Notes: generated by a model not told the origin, from the letters alone. Shown: positions 37,000-45,115, numbered from the stretch's first letter. The stretch is DNA of 48,418 nucleotides from Alphaproteobacteria bacterium (GCA_003245575.1 QKCR01000076.1:1-48418); one strand, 5' to 3'. Numbers and translations: made by a program.

Positions 37000-37539
37000 A
37001 TGACCGACACACAAAACACAACCAATTCCAAATGTCCGCTGGCCTGCCTGTGCCGATTGTCAGACCTAATTCCTTTAAGAACTGCGGCTTTGGCCATTGC
37101 CCTGATCTCGCTTTTGTCGCTGGCCGCGGCCATCACCGCCCAATTTGGATTTGGATTAAAGCCCTGCCAGCTCTGCCTGTACCAACGCATCCCATTCAGC
37201 ATTAATGTGATACTCGGTCTTCTCGGAGCAGTCCTTGTCGCACATACACGCGCTTTTATTGGCCTTTCCGGCCTGTCCTTTCTGGTAAACTCGGGCATAG
37301 CCTTCTATCACTCGGGTGTAGAACGCAAATGGTGGGCAGGCCTTGAAGGCTGCTCGACACCCGATATGTCCGGCAGTATCGAAGACCTCATGGCCCGCAT
37401 TCAAAACACGGACGTCACACGATGTGATGAAATACCTTGGGAAATGTTCGGCCTCTCAATGGCCAATTATAACGTTTTGATGTGCCTCGGCCTTGGCCTC
37501 GCGTGCTTCGCGTACCTGTACCTTAAGCCAAAAGCATAA
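37000..37539 (+). CDS. dsbB: Disulfide bond formation protein DsbB
   Basis: An inner-membrane protein that reoxidises DsbA and passes electrons to quinone. 179 residues, four membrane helices (about 28-50, 60-80, 84-105 and 155-175). The first periplasmic Cys pair is in KPCQLCLYQRIP; the second pair lies in the long periplasmic loop (GCSTP and TRCDEIPW), which ends with the conserved EMFGLSMANYN. AGGAG precedes the ATG. A short Cys-containing N-terminal extension (about 12-18) is not typical. It converges with a small unknown ORF. Confidence 0.93.
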   Translation: MTDTQNTTNSKCPLACLCRLSDLIPLRTAALAIALISLLSLAAAITAQFGFGLKPCQLCLYQRIPFSINVILGLLGAVLVAHTRAFIGLSGLSFLVNSGIAFYHSGVERKWWAGLEGCSTPDMSGSIEDLMARIQNTDVTRCDEIPWEMFGLSMANYNVLMCLGLGLACFAYLYLKPKA

Positions 37540-37547
37540 AAAAATAT

Positions 37548-37766
37548 CTACGGAGAGACGGGCTCCTGCGTCATGACAACGCGAGTAAGATGATGTTTGC
37601 TCGCTAGCGGTAAAATATTGTCTGCTGCTACAGTTACATCCTTATATTTCTGCCCAGGCTTGACCAAATCCGGTGCAGAGCTGGATGTGATATGGACGCC
37701 TTCATTGTCTGGACCGCAAGACCGCCATCCCAAACACAAAATGCTTTCTTTTTTTTCTTGAGCCAA
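37548..37766 (-). CDS. Small unknown protein, probable TTG start
   Basis: A short soluble protein (about 72 residues) with no recognised motif; two Cys lie near the start (ILCLGWRSCG). The TTG at 37766 is preferred because GGGAGGAG (complement of 37769-37776) lies about five bases upstream. The frame can be extended to an ATG at 37802, which has no ribosome binding site. Convergent with dsbB and divergent from the next gene. Real status is moderately supported by the strong Shine-Dalgarno. Confidence 0.5.
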   Translation of the reverse strand: MAQEKKESILCLGWRSCGPDNEGVHITSSSAPDLVKPGQKYKDVTVAADNILPLASKHHLTRVVMTQEPVSP

Positions 37767-37835
37767 TTGCTCCTCCCTTATTTCCGTATGAAACTGGCAC
37801 ATCTCATAAAAAAAATCAAAATCTAAAGAAATATA

Positions 37836-37864
37836 TTGAATTATGACAATATATAATATATAAT
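37836..37864 (+). promoter_or_regulatory. Strong sigma70-type promoter
   Basis: TTGAAT (37836-37841), 17 bases, perfect TATAAT (37859-37864) in an AT-rich region. The predicted leader is about 50 bases with AAGGG before the ATG at 37920. Confidence 0.75.
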
Positions 37865-37919
37865 AACGGGAAAATTTATATACAAAAACTTATGCGGAAT
37901 AACCAAGGGTAAGAGATAA

Positions 37920-38870
37920 ATGTCACCAAGCAAGTCAACGCCTTCCAAACTTCAATTTAAAGGCAGCACAGCAGAAGACTTAAAAGTCGGCCAAATCGCC
38001 AATATGGATGGGGATATGTATTTTATCTTCAGAGCTATTGAAGAAGACACACACGAAGTCGAATTAAAAGCGCTACCGATTGTCAAAAGCACGATCATGA
38101 CAGAGGACCGAGACAGATATCTGGACATATATCCGAGTGCGGCCACCCAGATCGGATTAAAATCGGATGCACGTACAAGATACGTTGTTGATCTTGATCC
38201 GGTATCATTCCCGAAAGATAAAGACTTTCCGTTTATTATACTCGCAACAGGTACAATCAGAGATAAAAACACAGGCCTTTTCAACGCGGTCATGCAATCA
38301 GCCAATGAGCGTTTCTTGAGAAAAGAATGCCCTGATCTTTATAAAGAGAGAGAAGAAGTCGCTACGCCAGTAAAAAGCAAAAAACCCAAATGGCAACGCG
38401 ATTTGGAAAAACACGGAAAAGTCACAACACCGACAATATCAATTGATTCTGCAAAAGCTGCAGGCATCATGGACAACATAACAGCCAATCTCCTATCTCA
38501 CGGAACATTGCCTGACGGATCGAAAATCGGAACCGTCCATGCAGCTCTTCTTTTGGCGACATCAGAGAAGAAAAGAGACCAAGCCGCCTTCATACATTTG
38601 TTCGAAACTGCAGCAGCCAATTCAAAAATACGCCTGTCGACATTATTCAACGAAGGCTACATCAATGAAAGCGAACCCGTAGATCAAATGAAAGAACTTG
38701 GCGTCACGACCCTCGGAAAAGCCTTTAAACTCATAAAAGACAAAGATCCTCTCGTCGACGAAATTTGGGATGAAGATAAAAAACATCTCATAACGTGCCC
38801 CGCAAATACCATGCGCCTAAAGATCAAGGAAGCAGAAAAGGCATTCCTTCAGACCTTTATTGTCAAATAA
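37920..38870 (+). CDS. Unknown soluble protein with two-part layout
   Basis: 316 residues, no signal peptide or membrane helix. The N-terminal part (about 10-130) is beta-rich (QIANMDGDMYFIFRAIEEDTHEVELKAL), like a small barrel; a Lys/Pro linker (about 138-160) leads to a helical C-terminal half (about 165-316) with Lys/Glu-rich helices. I do not recognise the family. It has one of the best promoters in the window and stands alone, so it is probably well expressed. Confidence 0.8.
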   Translation: MSPSKSTPSKLQFKGSTAEDLKVGQIANMDGDMYFIFRAIEEDTHEVELKALPIVKSTIMTEDRDRYLDIYPSAATQIGLKSDARTRYVVDLDPVSFPKDKDFPFIILATGTIRDKNTGLFNAVMQSANERFLRKECPDLYKEREEVATPVKSKKPKWQRDLEKHGKVTTPTISIDSAKAAGIMDNITANLLSHGTLPDGSKIGTVHAALLLATSEKKRDQAAFIHLFETAAANSKIRLSTLFNEGYINESEPVDQMKELGVTTLGKAFKLIKDKDPLVDEIWDEDKKHLITCPANTMRLKIKEAEKAFLQTFIVK

Positions 38871-38879
38871 CAATGTAAA

Positions 38880-38999
38880 CTATAAGTCAAACCCGAGCAC
38901 GAGCGATACGAGGGCGAAACATCCCACGTAAAACATGAAAAACATGACAGCTTCAACACCGCTGCGTTTCTTTGAAAAATTGAACATATCTTTGAGCAT
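38880..38999 (-). CDS. 39-residue single-pass membrane microprotein
   Basis: A short ORF with a basic N-terminus (residues 1-13, FSKKRSG) and one membrane helix (about 17-37). The segment VEAVMFFMFYVGCFALVSLVLG resembles the first helix of the neighbouring protein at 39102-39464 (TEAVWFYITG ...), so the two look related. No Shine-Dalgarno, but TTGCAT (complement of 39029-39034), 18 bases and TAGAAA (complement of 39005-39010) would place the transcription start close to the ATG. The terminator of the upstream gene separates the two. Confidence 0.5.
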   Translation of the reverse strand: MLKDMFNFSKKRSGVEAVMFFMFYVGCFALVSLVLGFDL

Positions 39000-39004
39000 G
39001 GCTA

Positions 39005-39034
39005 TTTCTAAGGCCTACAGCCCAAAATATGCAA
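39005..39034 (-). promoter_or_regulatory. Possible promoter for the microprotein
   Basis: Minus strand TTGCAT, 18-base spacer, TAGAAA, ending five bases before the ATG at 38999. The same TTGCAT -35 occurs at 7934-7939. Confidence 0.35.
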
Positions 39035-39038
39035 GAAA

Positions 39039-39070
39039 AAAATGAAAGAAGCCGGAAGATTCCGGCTTCT
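39039..39070 (-). terminator. Intrinsic terminator of the membrane-protein gene
   Basis: AGAAGCCGGAA (39047-39057) and TTCCGGCTTCT (39060-39070) form a near-perfect stem. On the minus strand TTTCATTTTTTT follows. It ends the gene at 39102-39464. Confidence 0.88.
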
Positions 39071-39101
39071 CGTGGGGGAAAAATTTAAGTTCTACCGGTT
39101 T

Positions 39102-39464
39102 CTAGCTTTTTGACGGCATCGTGGTCAGTAACGCCACCGGAACCAGCCCCAAGATCAATGACATGGTAAAGGACAGATAGACGGCGATCCCGACTAACAA
39201 AATCGAGAATAAATCACCCGTCAATTTCCGCCCTGTCACAATCATTGAAGACAGAAGCAAAACAAAGCCAGTGCCGAGAAGGGTAAATGTTGACCCTCCG
39301 TCAAAGAAGCTTCCAACTTTATCAACCACACCGAAATGCCCTAAGACATATCCGAGCACAGTCGTAAAGCCTACCATCATGATAAGGCCGGTGATATAGA
39401 ACCAGACAGCCTCCGTGACGGTATGAGTCTTCGTGACATCAAGCGATTTCAAAAATCCAAACAT
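39102..39464 (-). CDS. Multi-pass membrane protein, unknown
   Basis: 120 residues with an amphipathic start (MFGFLKSLDVTKTH) and about four membrane helices: about 16-40, 58-75, 80-100 and 100-116. No known family is recognised. Its N-terminal layout (short basic head, then EAVWFYI) recurs in the 39-residue ORF downstream. The start at 39464 has a perfect AAGGAGG five bases upstream; an in-frame TTG at 39482 does not. It lies behind the HNH endonuclease gene on the same strand, 61 bases away. Confidence 0.8.
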   Translation of the reverse strand: MFGFLKSLDVTKTHTVTEAVWFYITGLIMMVGFTTVLGYVLGHFGVVDKVGSFFDGGSTFTLLGTGFVLLLSSMIVTGRKLTGDLFSILLVGIAVYLSFTMSLILGLVPVALLTTMPSKS

Positions 39465-39525
39465 GACAACCTCCTTGTTCAATGTTGGCTACCCCGCGTT
39501 TATTGTTATATGGGGTCTTCCATCT

Positions 39526-40179
39526 CTACTGCTCAACCAACTCGGCATCCCAATAGAGAAAATCCATCCAGCTTTCATGAAGAAAATTGGGTGGAAATTT
39601 CCGTCCCCGATCCTGAAGTTCATATATCGACGGCTGTCTCGGCTCACGCATCGGGAACATGCCGATTTCTTTCGGCATATGAGATCCTTTGCGTTTATTA
39701 CAGCATTGACAGGACGCAACGATATTCGTCCAGGATGTGCGTCCGCCACGTGACCGCGGGATCACATGGTCGAACGTCAACTCATCAGTTCTGAAATGAG
39801 CGGCGCAGTATTGGCACTGCCACCCGTCACGCAGAAAAACATTAAATCGTGTAAATGCAGGCGCACGGTTCATCGGCACATATTCTTTTAAGGCCAACAC
39901 AGACGGGAGCTTCAATTCAGCTCCCGGAGAGCGCACAACGCGTGCATATTCAGAGACAACCACCACCGATTCACGAAAAATGGCCTTTACAGCTTCCTGC
40001 CAAGGCCACACAGATAACGGATAATAACTCAAAGGACGAAAATCGGCATTCAAAATCAGCGCCGGACACCTCTCTAAAGGCATCATCTGATCGGAAATAT
40101 CTTCGATCAGACGATCAACAAAACCGCTGATCCGATCACTTGCTAGTGATACTCTTTCGGGCGTGTGCAACAGGTCCAC
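39526..40179 (-). CDS. HNH endonuclease (HNH_5 type)
   Basis: 217 residues. The C-terminal half carries the HNH nuclease: zinc Cys pairs CQYC and CQCCNKRK, with the core TFDHVIPRSRGG (Asp-His) and TSWTNIV (Asn). The N-terminal half (about 33-105) is a conserved ALILNADFRPLSYYPLSVWPWQEAVKA segment found in this widespread bacterial family. Such proteins are chromosomal and their role is unknown, so this is not evidence of a mobile element. It starts with GTG at 40179, with AAGGAG six bases upstream. A TATAAT lies on the minus strand at 40318-40323. Confidence 0.9.
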   Translation of the reverse strand: MDLLHTPERVSLASDRISGFVDRLIEDISDQMMPLERCPALILNADFRPLSYYPLSVWPWQEAVKAIFRESVVVVSEYARVVRSPGAELKLPSVLALKEYVPMNRAPAFTRFNVFLRDGWQCQYCAAHFRTDELTFDHVIPRSRGGRTSWTNIVASCQCCNKRKGSHMPKEIGMFPMREPRQPSIYELQDRGRKFPPNFLHESWMDFLYWDAELVEQ

Positions 40180-40498
40180 AATCGTCTCCTTCTCTTTGAT
40201 GGCTCAACTCGTGGCTGACCAGTAACAAGAGAATCTTGTGCGGACGCTTATTGCTTTTGTTCTTATGTGTCTCGTTCAAAGTCCTCATGATTCGGGCCTT
40301 TCACTCCATCTAATTCTATTATATTCGAAACGCACCGTACAGTGTACAAAATCGTTAAAATTTCGTTGACGCATCGCAATACACTATGGAAAAAATTATT
40401 TCAGTACATTTCATCAAATTTCAGGCACAATGTTGCCGTGCAAATGAATCGCCCCACCCAATCACAGCATCATCACACAGCCTACAGGACCAAAGCGT
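40180..40498. other. Divergent promoter region, HNH gene and MORN-like gene
   Basis: About 320 bases without a gene. On the minus strand TATAAT (complement of 40318-40323) may serve the HNH gene. On the plus strand TTGACG (40366-40371) and TATGGA (40385-40390), 13 bases apart, fit the short-spaced alphaproteobacterial housekeeping promoter and may serve the MORN-like gene. A small palindrome GTAC-AGT-GTAC (40337-40347) lies between them. No further structure is seen. Confidence 0.45.
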
Positions 40499-41257
40499 AT
40501 GTCTGAATTCATGCAAACACCTCCGGATAAAAACAAGAACACCCGCGCGAATGAAACAGAATCCGAAAACGGCTTCGGTTTCAAAGGAACAGACACCTTC
40601 AACAATTCTGCCGACCGCCGCCGCCGCGGCGTGCATGAGAGCAAGTCCTCATTCCCTCTTCCTCTGGCCATTTTTCTGGCCGTACTGGCCATCGTTTTTG
40701 TTCTGAAAGAAAACAATATTCTGGATAAGGAAGCCACGGATACACTCGTCAAGGAAATCAAAACTCTGACAGAAATTCCATCCCAGAAATTAAACCCCGT
40801 CGAGCTATTACAACAAGCAGATCAACTTCCGCCGGAACCTATTCTCAAAGATGCTTGTTTGTGGAAGAAGAATTTCAATGCGGAGACAGACATCGAACAA
40901 ATTCCGCCTACCGATTACATCCGTGATTTTTGGCCGAATAATCGCCCTCGCTCCGTCGAACCGACTGTAGATGGTCTGCGTCATGGCATCGGACATTATA
41001 CATTTGCCGACGGGCAGATTTATGGAGACATCCCATGGAAGCATGGCGTAAAACACGGAACATTTTCTCTGTTCCGCGAAGACGGAACTCTCGATCAAGT
41101 TCTTTCATATAAAGACGGTCATCTCTACGGGGTTAACCAATGGTTTAGCCATTCAGGAACTGCAATAACATCATGGCTCTATATTGATGATGATACCTAC
41201 TTCCCGACATTGGCCTGTGCAAAATATCTGTCTTATCAGGAAGAATACGGACACTAG
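40499..41257 (+). CDS. Membrane-anchored MORN-like repeat protein
   Basis: 252 residues: a charged polar cytoplasmic head (about 1-50), one membrane helix (about 52-70), a linker (about 75-140), then repeats of the type G-x-x-H-G-x-G-x-Y-x-F-x-D-G (GLRHGIGHYTFADGQIYGD, GVKHGTFSLFREDGTL and GHLYGVNQWFSHSGT, about 160-230), like MORN_2 motifs. Such repeats are usually binding or structural modules; the function here is unknown. AGGA lies nine bases before the ATG. A 50-residue membrane protein gene starts ten bases after its stop, so they are probably co-transcribed. Confidence 0.75.
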   Translation: MSEFMQTPPDKNKNTRANETESENGFGFKGTDTFNNSADRRRRGVHESKSSFPLPLAIFLAVLAIVFVLKENNILDKEATDTLVKEIKTLTEIPSQKLNPVELLQQADQLPPEPILKDACLWKKNFNAETDIEQIPPTDYIRDFWPNNRPRSVEPTVDGLRHGIGHYTFADGQIYGDIPWKHGVKHGTFSLFREDGTLDQVLSYKDGHLYGVNQWFSHSGTAITSWLYIDDDTYFPTLACAKYLSYQEEYGH

Positions 41258-41267
41258 AAAGGCCTTT

Positions 41268-41420
41268 ATGTTCAAGCCTGTTCCACCCCATTTAAGAAAG
41301 CTGGTATTGATTGCCACAATCATGATTATGGCCTTTATTGCCTTTGCCATGATCATAGAAGTCAGCAAAGAAACATCAAAAGAAATAACCCAAGCTGAAA
41401 CTGAAACAGATCCGGATTAA
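41268..41420 (+). CDS. Small single-pass membrane protein
   Basis: 50 residues: basic N-terminus (FKPVPPHLRK), one membrane helix (about 11-32, rich in Ile and Met) and an acidic tail (about 33-50). AAAGG six bases before the ATG at 41268 supports the start; the frame extends upstream only into the previous gene. It is probably co-transcribed with the MORN-like gene and may act with it in the membrane. No family recognised. Confidence 0.6.
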   Translation: MFKPVPPHLRKLVLIATIMIMAFIAFAMIIEVSKETSKEITQAETETDPD

Positions 41421-41436
41421 TTTCTAGAGAAACTAA

Positions 41437-42078
41437 TTATACGAGGACGCTTTTCAAGAATTCTCCGCCTTCGTGAATTCCTTTTTCATCAATGCTGTGA
41501 ACCAGTCCGGGAGTCGTGTGCCCCGAAACTTCAAACCCTGCCTGACGCAAAGTCTCTGTCGCATGTAGCCACGCCCCGACAGGCACAACATTATCCATCT
41601 CCCCATGAACCAGATGAATAGGCATACGAGATATTTTAGGCTGACCAATCAGCCCTTCCCCGCCCAATAAAGCACCTGAGAACCCAAGCACACCGGCAAT
41701 CGGCTCTTGACGCCTCGGAGCAACAAACAAACTCATCATAGTCCCTTGAGAAAATCCGACGAGTGCCACTTTCGAAGCCGGAATATTATATTCCGTCATT
41801 TGTTCGTCAATAAACTGGTTAAGAATTGCCGATGTTTTATCTGCCGCCGCCATCATTGCCAGAGGTGCCCAGCTTTGCAAAGAAAACCATTGATACCCGA
41901 ATCCGATTTCACAGCCAAACGGCGCATCCGGAGAAATAAACAACGCATCCGGAATATCGCGTTCCCAGTATGGCGCAAGAGAGATCAGGTCCTCTCCGTT
42001 TGATCCGTACCCGTGTAACAAAATCACCAAAGATTTCGGCTTGCCGCCAGAATGAGGACCATGTTTATAAATATTCAT
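41437..42078 (-). CDS. Phospholipase/carboxylesterase (alpha/beta hydrolase)
   Basis: 213 residues of the phospholipase/carboxylesterase family (acyl-protein thioesterase-like). Oxyanion region VILLHGYGSNGEDL, nucleophile Ser in GFSQG (about 122), Asp in LVHGEMDNVVP (about 170) and His in LVHSID (about 201) make a complete catalytic triad. Hydrolysis of short esters or lysophospholipids is expected. No signal peptide, so it is cytoplasmic. It starts 38 bases after the LpxR gene stop on the same strand, so the two may be co-transcribed. Confidence 0.9.
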   Translation of the reverse strand: MNIYKHGPHSGGKPKSLVILLHGYGSNGEDLISLAPYWERDIPDALFISPDAPFGCEIGFGYQWFSLQSWAPLAMMAAADKTSAILNQFIDEQMTEYNIPASKVALVGFSQGTMMSLFVAPRRQEPIAGVLGFSGALLGGEGLIGQPKISRMPIHLVHGEMDNVVPVGAWLHATETLRQAGFEVSGHTTPGLVHSIDEKGIHEGGEFLKSVLV

Positions 42079-42116
42079 ATCTGAAGCTTTCTAACGCAAT
42101 AAGATGTATCGTTGAT

Positions 42117-43157
42117 TTAGAATCGTTGGGTCAACGACACTGACCCGAATATAGACGGATCATCCTGACCGTCAAACTCTTTTGTACGATAGACCAGAGT
42201 ATAGGCAATCCGCGTATCGCCCAGTGTAAAAGCCAATCCTGCATTGGCATCCCCAACCAGAATTTTTTTATCAACATTATAGCTATCGCGGAAAGTATTC
42301 CCGTCGAGAAAAATATTACGCGCCATCACACGACCATTCACGCCACCGAATAAGTACCAGCTCCACCCTGCATCCGGCACATCGAAATATCCTGTCCCCG
42401 GTAAAGACGGAAACAAACGCGGCGGCGTATCCTGCACAACATGCTGGTTCGGACCAAACGTAACTGTCATCCCTGTTCCACCGTAGGTGTAGACATTCCC
42501 CAAAGCAAAACTCACACTCGGTTCAAACTGTAATCCATACCCTTTCCACGAAACCTCGCGCCATACAGGCCAACGTCTGTCCCATGACACAACAAGCCCC
42601 GGCTCAGTATGCAACTGATTATTCCACCCCATGGGCTTCGGAGACTCGGATACATATTTATGAATGAATTTTTGCGTATGCTCTGCACCGGACCAAGGCC
42701 CAACAATCCCCAACGTCAATCCGAACTGATCCACATGATCTTTATAAACATTTGCCAAACCGACAGTCCCATAAAGCCATCCGGCCCAAGGCCTGTCACC
42801 ATATTGTTCGGACGCAATACGAATATCTTGTGGCGTGAATATTTTTTGTCCCATCGTAAACGATGTCAGAGTCGCGTTCCCGACGTCAAAACCCAACCAC
42901 TTGTCTGCCACCATTTGAATGACGCGCGGTGTTCTGGCATCCACGTCAAAATAAGTGATTTGCGATCCGCTGGTATAAAATTTATCCCCACTACCGGCGA
43001 GCAAATCATTCTCATGCGCTAATGAGAGATAACTGCGCTCCTGATTCTTCAGGGCACTCGCCTGCGTAATGGCTTCAAGGTCATATTCAGGTTCTGCCGC
43101 AAAAGCGACAGAACTCGTGATAATCCCGATACTGGCTACCAACATAAATAAGCGCAT
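42117..43157 (-). CDS. lpxR: LpxR-family lipid A deacylase (DUF2219)
   Basis: An outer-membrane beta barrel that in Salmonella removes the 3'-acyloxyacyl chain of lipid A. Signal peptide about 1-22 (ending AFAAE). The N-terminal pattern LAHENDLLAGSGDKFYTSGSQITY carries the family N-D and Y-T-x-G-x signature; the end is a typical barrel C-terminus (VSLTQRF). Length 346 is normal. The ATG at 43157 is chosen because AGGGA lies eight bases upstream; the in-frame TTG at 43163 is too close to it. Lipid A remodelling is inferred from the family. Confidence 0.85.
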   Translation of the reverse strand: MRLFMLVASIGIITSSVAFAAEPEYDLEAITQASALKNQERSYLSLAHENDLLAGSGDKFYTSGSQITYFDVDARTPRVIQMVADKWLGFDVGNATLTSFTMGQKIFTPQDIRIASEQYGDRPWAGWLYGTVGLANVYKDHVDQFGLTLGIVGPWSGAEHTQKFIHKYVSESPKPMGWNNQLHTEPGLVVSWDRRWPVWREVSWKGYGLQFEPSVSFALGNVYTYGGTGMTVTFGPNQHVVQDTPPRLFPSLPGTGYFDVPDAGWSWYLFGGVNGRVMARNIFLDGNTFRDSYNVDKKILVGDANAGLAFTLGDTRIAYTLVYRTKEFDGQDDPSIFGSVSLTQRF

Positions 43158-43300
43158 CTTCAAATTCCCTTTGAGATAAATCTATCAGATGCCCGAAAAG
43201 TTCCAAAGACCAAATATTTCAATGAGATATTATGGTAGCCCCTTTCAAAACCACCCTGTCCCTAAAGAGGAACTGGACCAAATCGGGACAAATTAGCCCA

Positions 43301-43329
43301 TTGAATTCCGAAAATCCGCATGATAGAAA
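43301..43329 (+). promoter_or_regulatory. Putative promoter of the FTR1 permease gene
   Basis: TTGAAT (43301-43306), 17 bases, TAGAAA (43324-43329). The predicted start near 43336 lies inside the Fur-like box. Confidence 0.55.
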
Positions 43330-43343
43330 TGAGAATAATTATC
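43325..43343 (+). promoter_or_regulatory. Fur-type iron box
   Basis: The 16 bases AATGAGAATAATTATC (43328-43343) match 14 of the last 16 positions of the E. coli Fur consensus. The box overlaps the -10 and the transcription start, where repressor binding would block transcription. An Irr or other iron regulator of alphaproteobacteria is the alternative. Confidence 0.65.
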
Positions 43344-43367
43344 AATTGCAAACAATATGTGGGTGTC

Positions 43368-44144
43368 ATGATTGAAACAGCACTTATAATCTTCCGCGAA
43401 AGTCTGGAAGCATTTCTAATTATCGCAATAACCTTGGCCTACCTTGCCAAAACAGGACGCAAGCATCTCTCTCCGGCAATCTATGGCGGGATCGCCGTAG
43501 CTCTTGGACTATCCGTCTATCTCGGCATTATCATTGAAGACATCGCCGACAACTCGACAGTAGAGGGTAGTCTGGCCATGATTGCAGGCTTGTTGGTCGC
43601 AACAATGACCGTGCATGTCATGCGCACCTCCCATAAAATTTCGGGCGAGATTAAGCAAAAGATCGAAAAAGCTGCCGCTAAAACTCCACGAGCTGCCTAC
43701 CTCGGAATTTTTCTCTTCACCGTGCTAATGGTTGCTCGGGAAGGAATGGAAACTGCTCTAATGCTGGGCACTATTGCCGAAGAAGAAAATGCATCCTCCC
43801 TCCTTATCGGCGGGGCTCTTGGCTTTATTGCAACTGGCCTGATCGGATCATTGTGGATCAAAAATGCCCAACTGATAAATCTGAAACTCTTCCTGCAAAC
43901 CACAGGAATTTTTCTGGTTCTCTTTTCTGTCCATCTCTTTATCTACGGTATTCACGAACTTTCCGAAGCCAGTGCCTTGCCGTTTGTAGATAACTTTGAA
44001 GTCCATATGGCCACTGAAATTTTTGACGGCGACTCTCCATATGCCCAAGCCCTGCTTTATTCCATGGTACTTGTTCCTGTCGCATGGCTGTTTGGAACAA
44101 TCATCAACCATAAATTTTTTAAGCCCCGTGCAGTTAATGCATAG
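43368..44144 (+). CDS. FTR1-family iron permease
   Basis: An inner-membrane iron transporter of the FTR1/EfeU family, 258 residues and about seven membrane helices. Both R-E-x-x-E iron-binding motifs are present: FRESLEA (residues 8-14) and AREGMET. The start at 43368 gives the standard M-x-x-x-x-x-I-x-F-R-E-S-L-E-A opening. The upstream extension to 43320 reads through the Fur-like box and is rejected. There is no EfeO/EfeB partner in the window, so the ferroxidase or electron partner is unknown. Its terminator overlaps the start of gluQ. Confidence 0.9.
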   Translation: MIETALIIFRESLEAFLIIAITLAYLAKTGRKHLSPAIYGGIAVALGLSVYLGIIIEDIADNSTVEGSLAMIAGLLVATMTVHVMRTSHKISGEIKQKIEKAAAKTPRAAYLGIFLFTVLMVAREGMETALMLGTIAEEENASSLLIGGALGFIATGLIGSLWIKNAQLINLKLFLQTTGIFLVLFSVHLFIYGIHELSEASALPFVDNFEVHMATEIFDGDSPYAQALLYSMVLVPVAWLFGTIINHKFFKPRAVNA

Positions 44145-44164
44145 TCTTGGCTAGCCTTTCTGAG

Positions 44165-44205
44165 TAAAATGGCGGGATGGATACCAAACCACCCCGCCTT
44201 TTTTT
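44165..44205 (+). terminator. Intrinsic terminator overlapping the gluQ start codon
   Basis: GGCGGG (44171-44176) and TGG (44178-44180) pair with CCA (44189-44191) and CCCGCC (44193-44198) with one mismatch, followed by seven T (44199-44205). The gluQ ATG (44177-44179) is inside the stem. TAAAAT (44165-44170), six bases before the ATG, could be a -10 for a leaderless gluQ mRNA. It also ends the FTR1 transcript. Confidence 0.7.
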
Positions 44206-45073
44206 GACCCGCTTCGCACCCAGCCCGACAGGATACCTCCATATCGGCCACGCAGCTTCCCTTTTGGAAATATGGGACGACGCCGATAAAAACCCGGGGA
44301 ATTTTTTACTTCGCATCGAAGATATTGACGGCACGCGCTGCCGCCCTGAATTTGAAACCTCAATTTATAAAGACCTAGAATGGCTGGGAATTCAGACAAG
44401 CCACCCCATTCGACGACAGTCAGACCATTTTTCAGACTATAAAAAAATCCTCGATAAACTCGAAAATGAAAATCTTATTTATCCGTGTTTTTGCACCCGA
44501 AAAGAAATCGAACAGGAAATCAAAAATGCTCCCTCAGCCCCACACGGCATAACAGGGCATATTTATCCCGGAACCTGCAAACATCTCTCAAAAACAGAAC
44601 GCAACGAGAAAATCCAAAGCGGTCATCCCTACGCCCTCCGCCTCAATCTTGATGCCTGTTTAAAACAAATCACGGGAAAGACATTAAAATGGCATGACAT
44701 ATTGAAGGGTGAACAAGTTACAACTCCGGACCTCCTGCACAACACGCACGGAGACGTTGTATTAGCCAGAAAAGACACCCCTGCCAGCTATCATTTATGC
44801 GTTACACATGATGATGCCTTACAAAACATCTCACAGATCACGCGCGGGGACGACTTGTTCCAATCCACCCATATCCATCGTCTGCTACAGGAGATTTTGG
44901 GCTATGATACACCTCTTTACCATCATCACCCGCTCATGACCGATAAAACAGGCCGCAGATTTGCCAAAAGAGATAAAAGCCTGACGCTCAAAGATATTCG
45001 TCAAAAAGGTATATCTGCTGCGCAATTAAAAAACATGATTTTGCATAGCAATATAGACGAACTCCTGATATAA
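44177..45073 (+). CDS. gluQ: Glutamyl-Q tRNA(Asp) synthetase
   Basis: A shortened GluRS-like class I synthetase that attaches Glu to queuosine at position 34 of tRNA(Asp). 298 residues: FAPSPTGYLHIGHA (HIGH motif), LRIEDIDGTR, the zinc-module Cys residues (YPCFCTR and PGTC), THDDALQNISQITRGDDL, and AKRDKS in place of KMSKS. It lacks the anticodon-binding domain of GluRS, as expected for GluQ. The ATG at 44177 sits in a terminator hairpin with no Shine-Dalgarno; an in-frame TTG at 44204 just after the T run would also give a normal N-terminus. kup follows after 42 bases. Confidence 0.93.
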   Translation: MDTKPPRLFLTRFAPSPTGYLHIGHAASLLEIWDDADKNPGNFLLRIEDIDGTRCRPEFETSIYKDLEWLGIQTSHPIRRQSDHFSDYKKILDKLENENLIYPCFCTRKEIEQEIKNAPSAPHGITGHIYPGTCKHLSKTERNEKIQSGHPYALRLNLDACLKQITGKTLKWHDILKGEQVTTPDLLHNTHGDVVLARKDTPASYHLCVTHDDALQNISQITRGDDLFQSTHIHRLLQEILGYDTPLYHHHPLMTDKTGRRFAKRDKSLTLKDIRQKGISAAQLKNMILHSNIDELLI

Positions 45074-45115
45074 AGGGTGTCTAAATAAAACACTCTCAAA
45101 AAACTAAAAAATCTC

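Noticed and set aside
39526-40179. HNH endonuclease as a homing or mobile element
   Set aside because: The family is a common single-copy chromosomal gene in alphaproteobacteria, and no intron, intein or repeats flank it.
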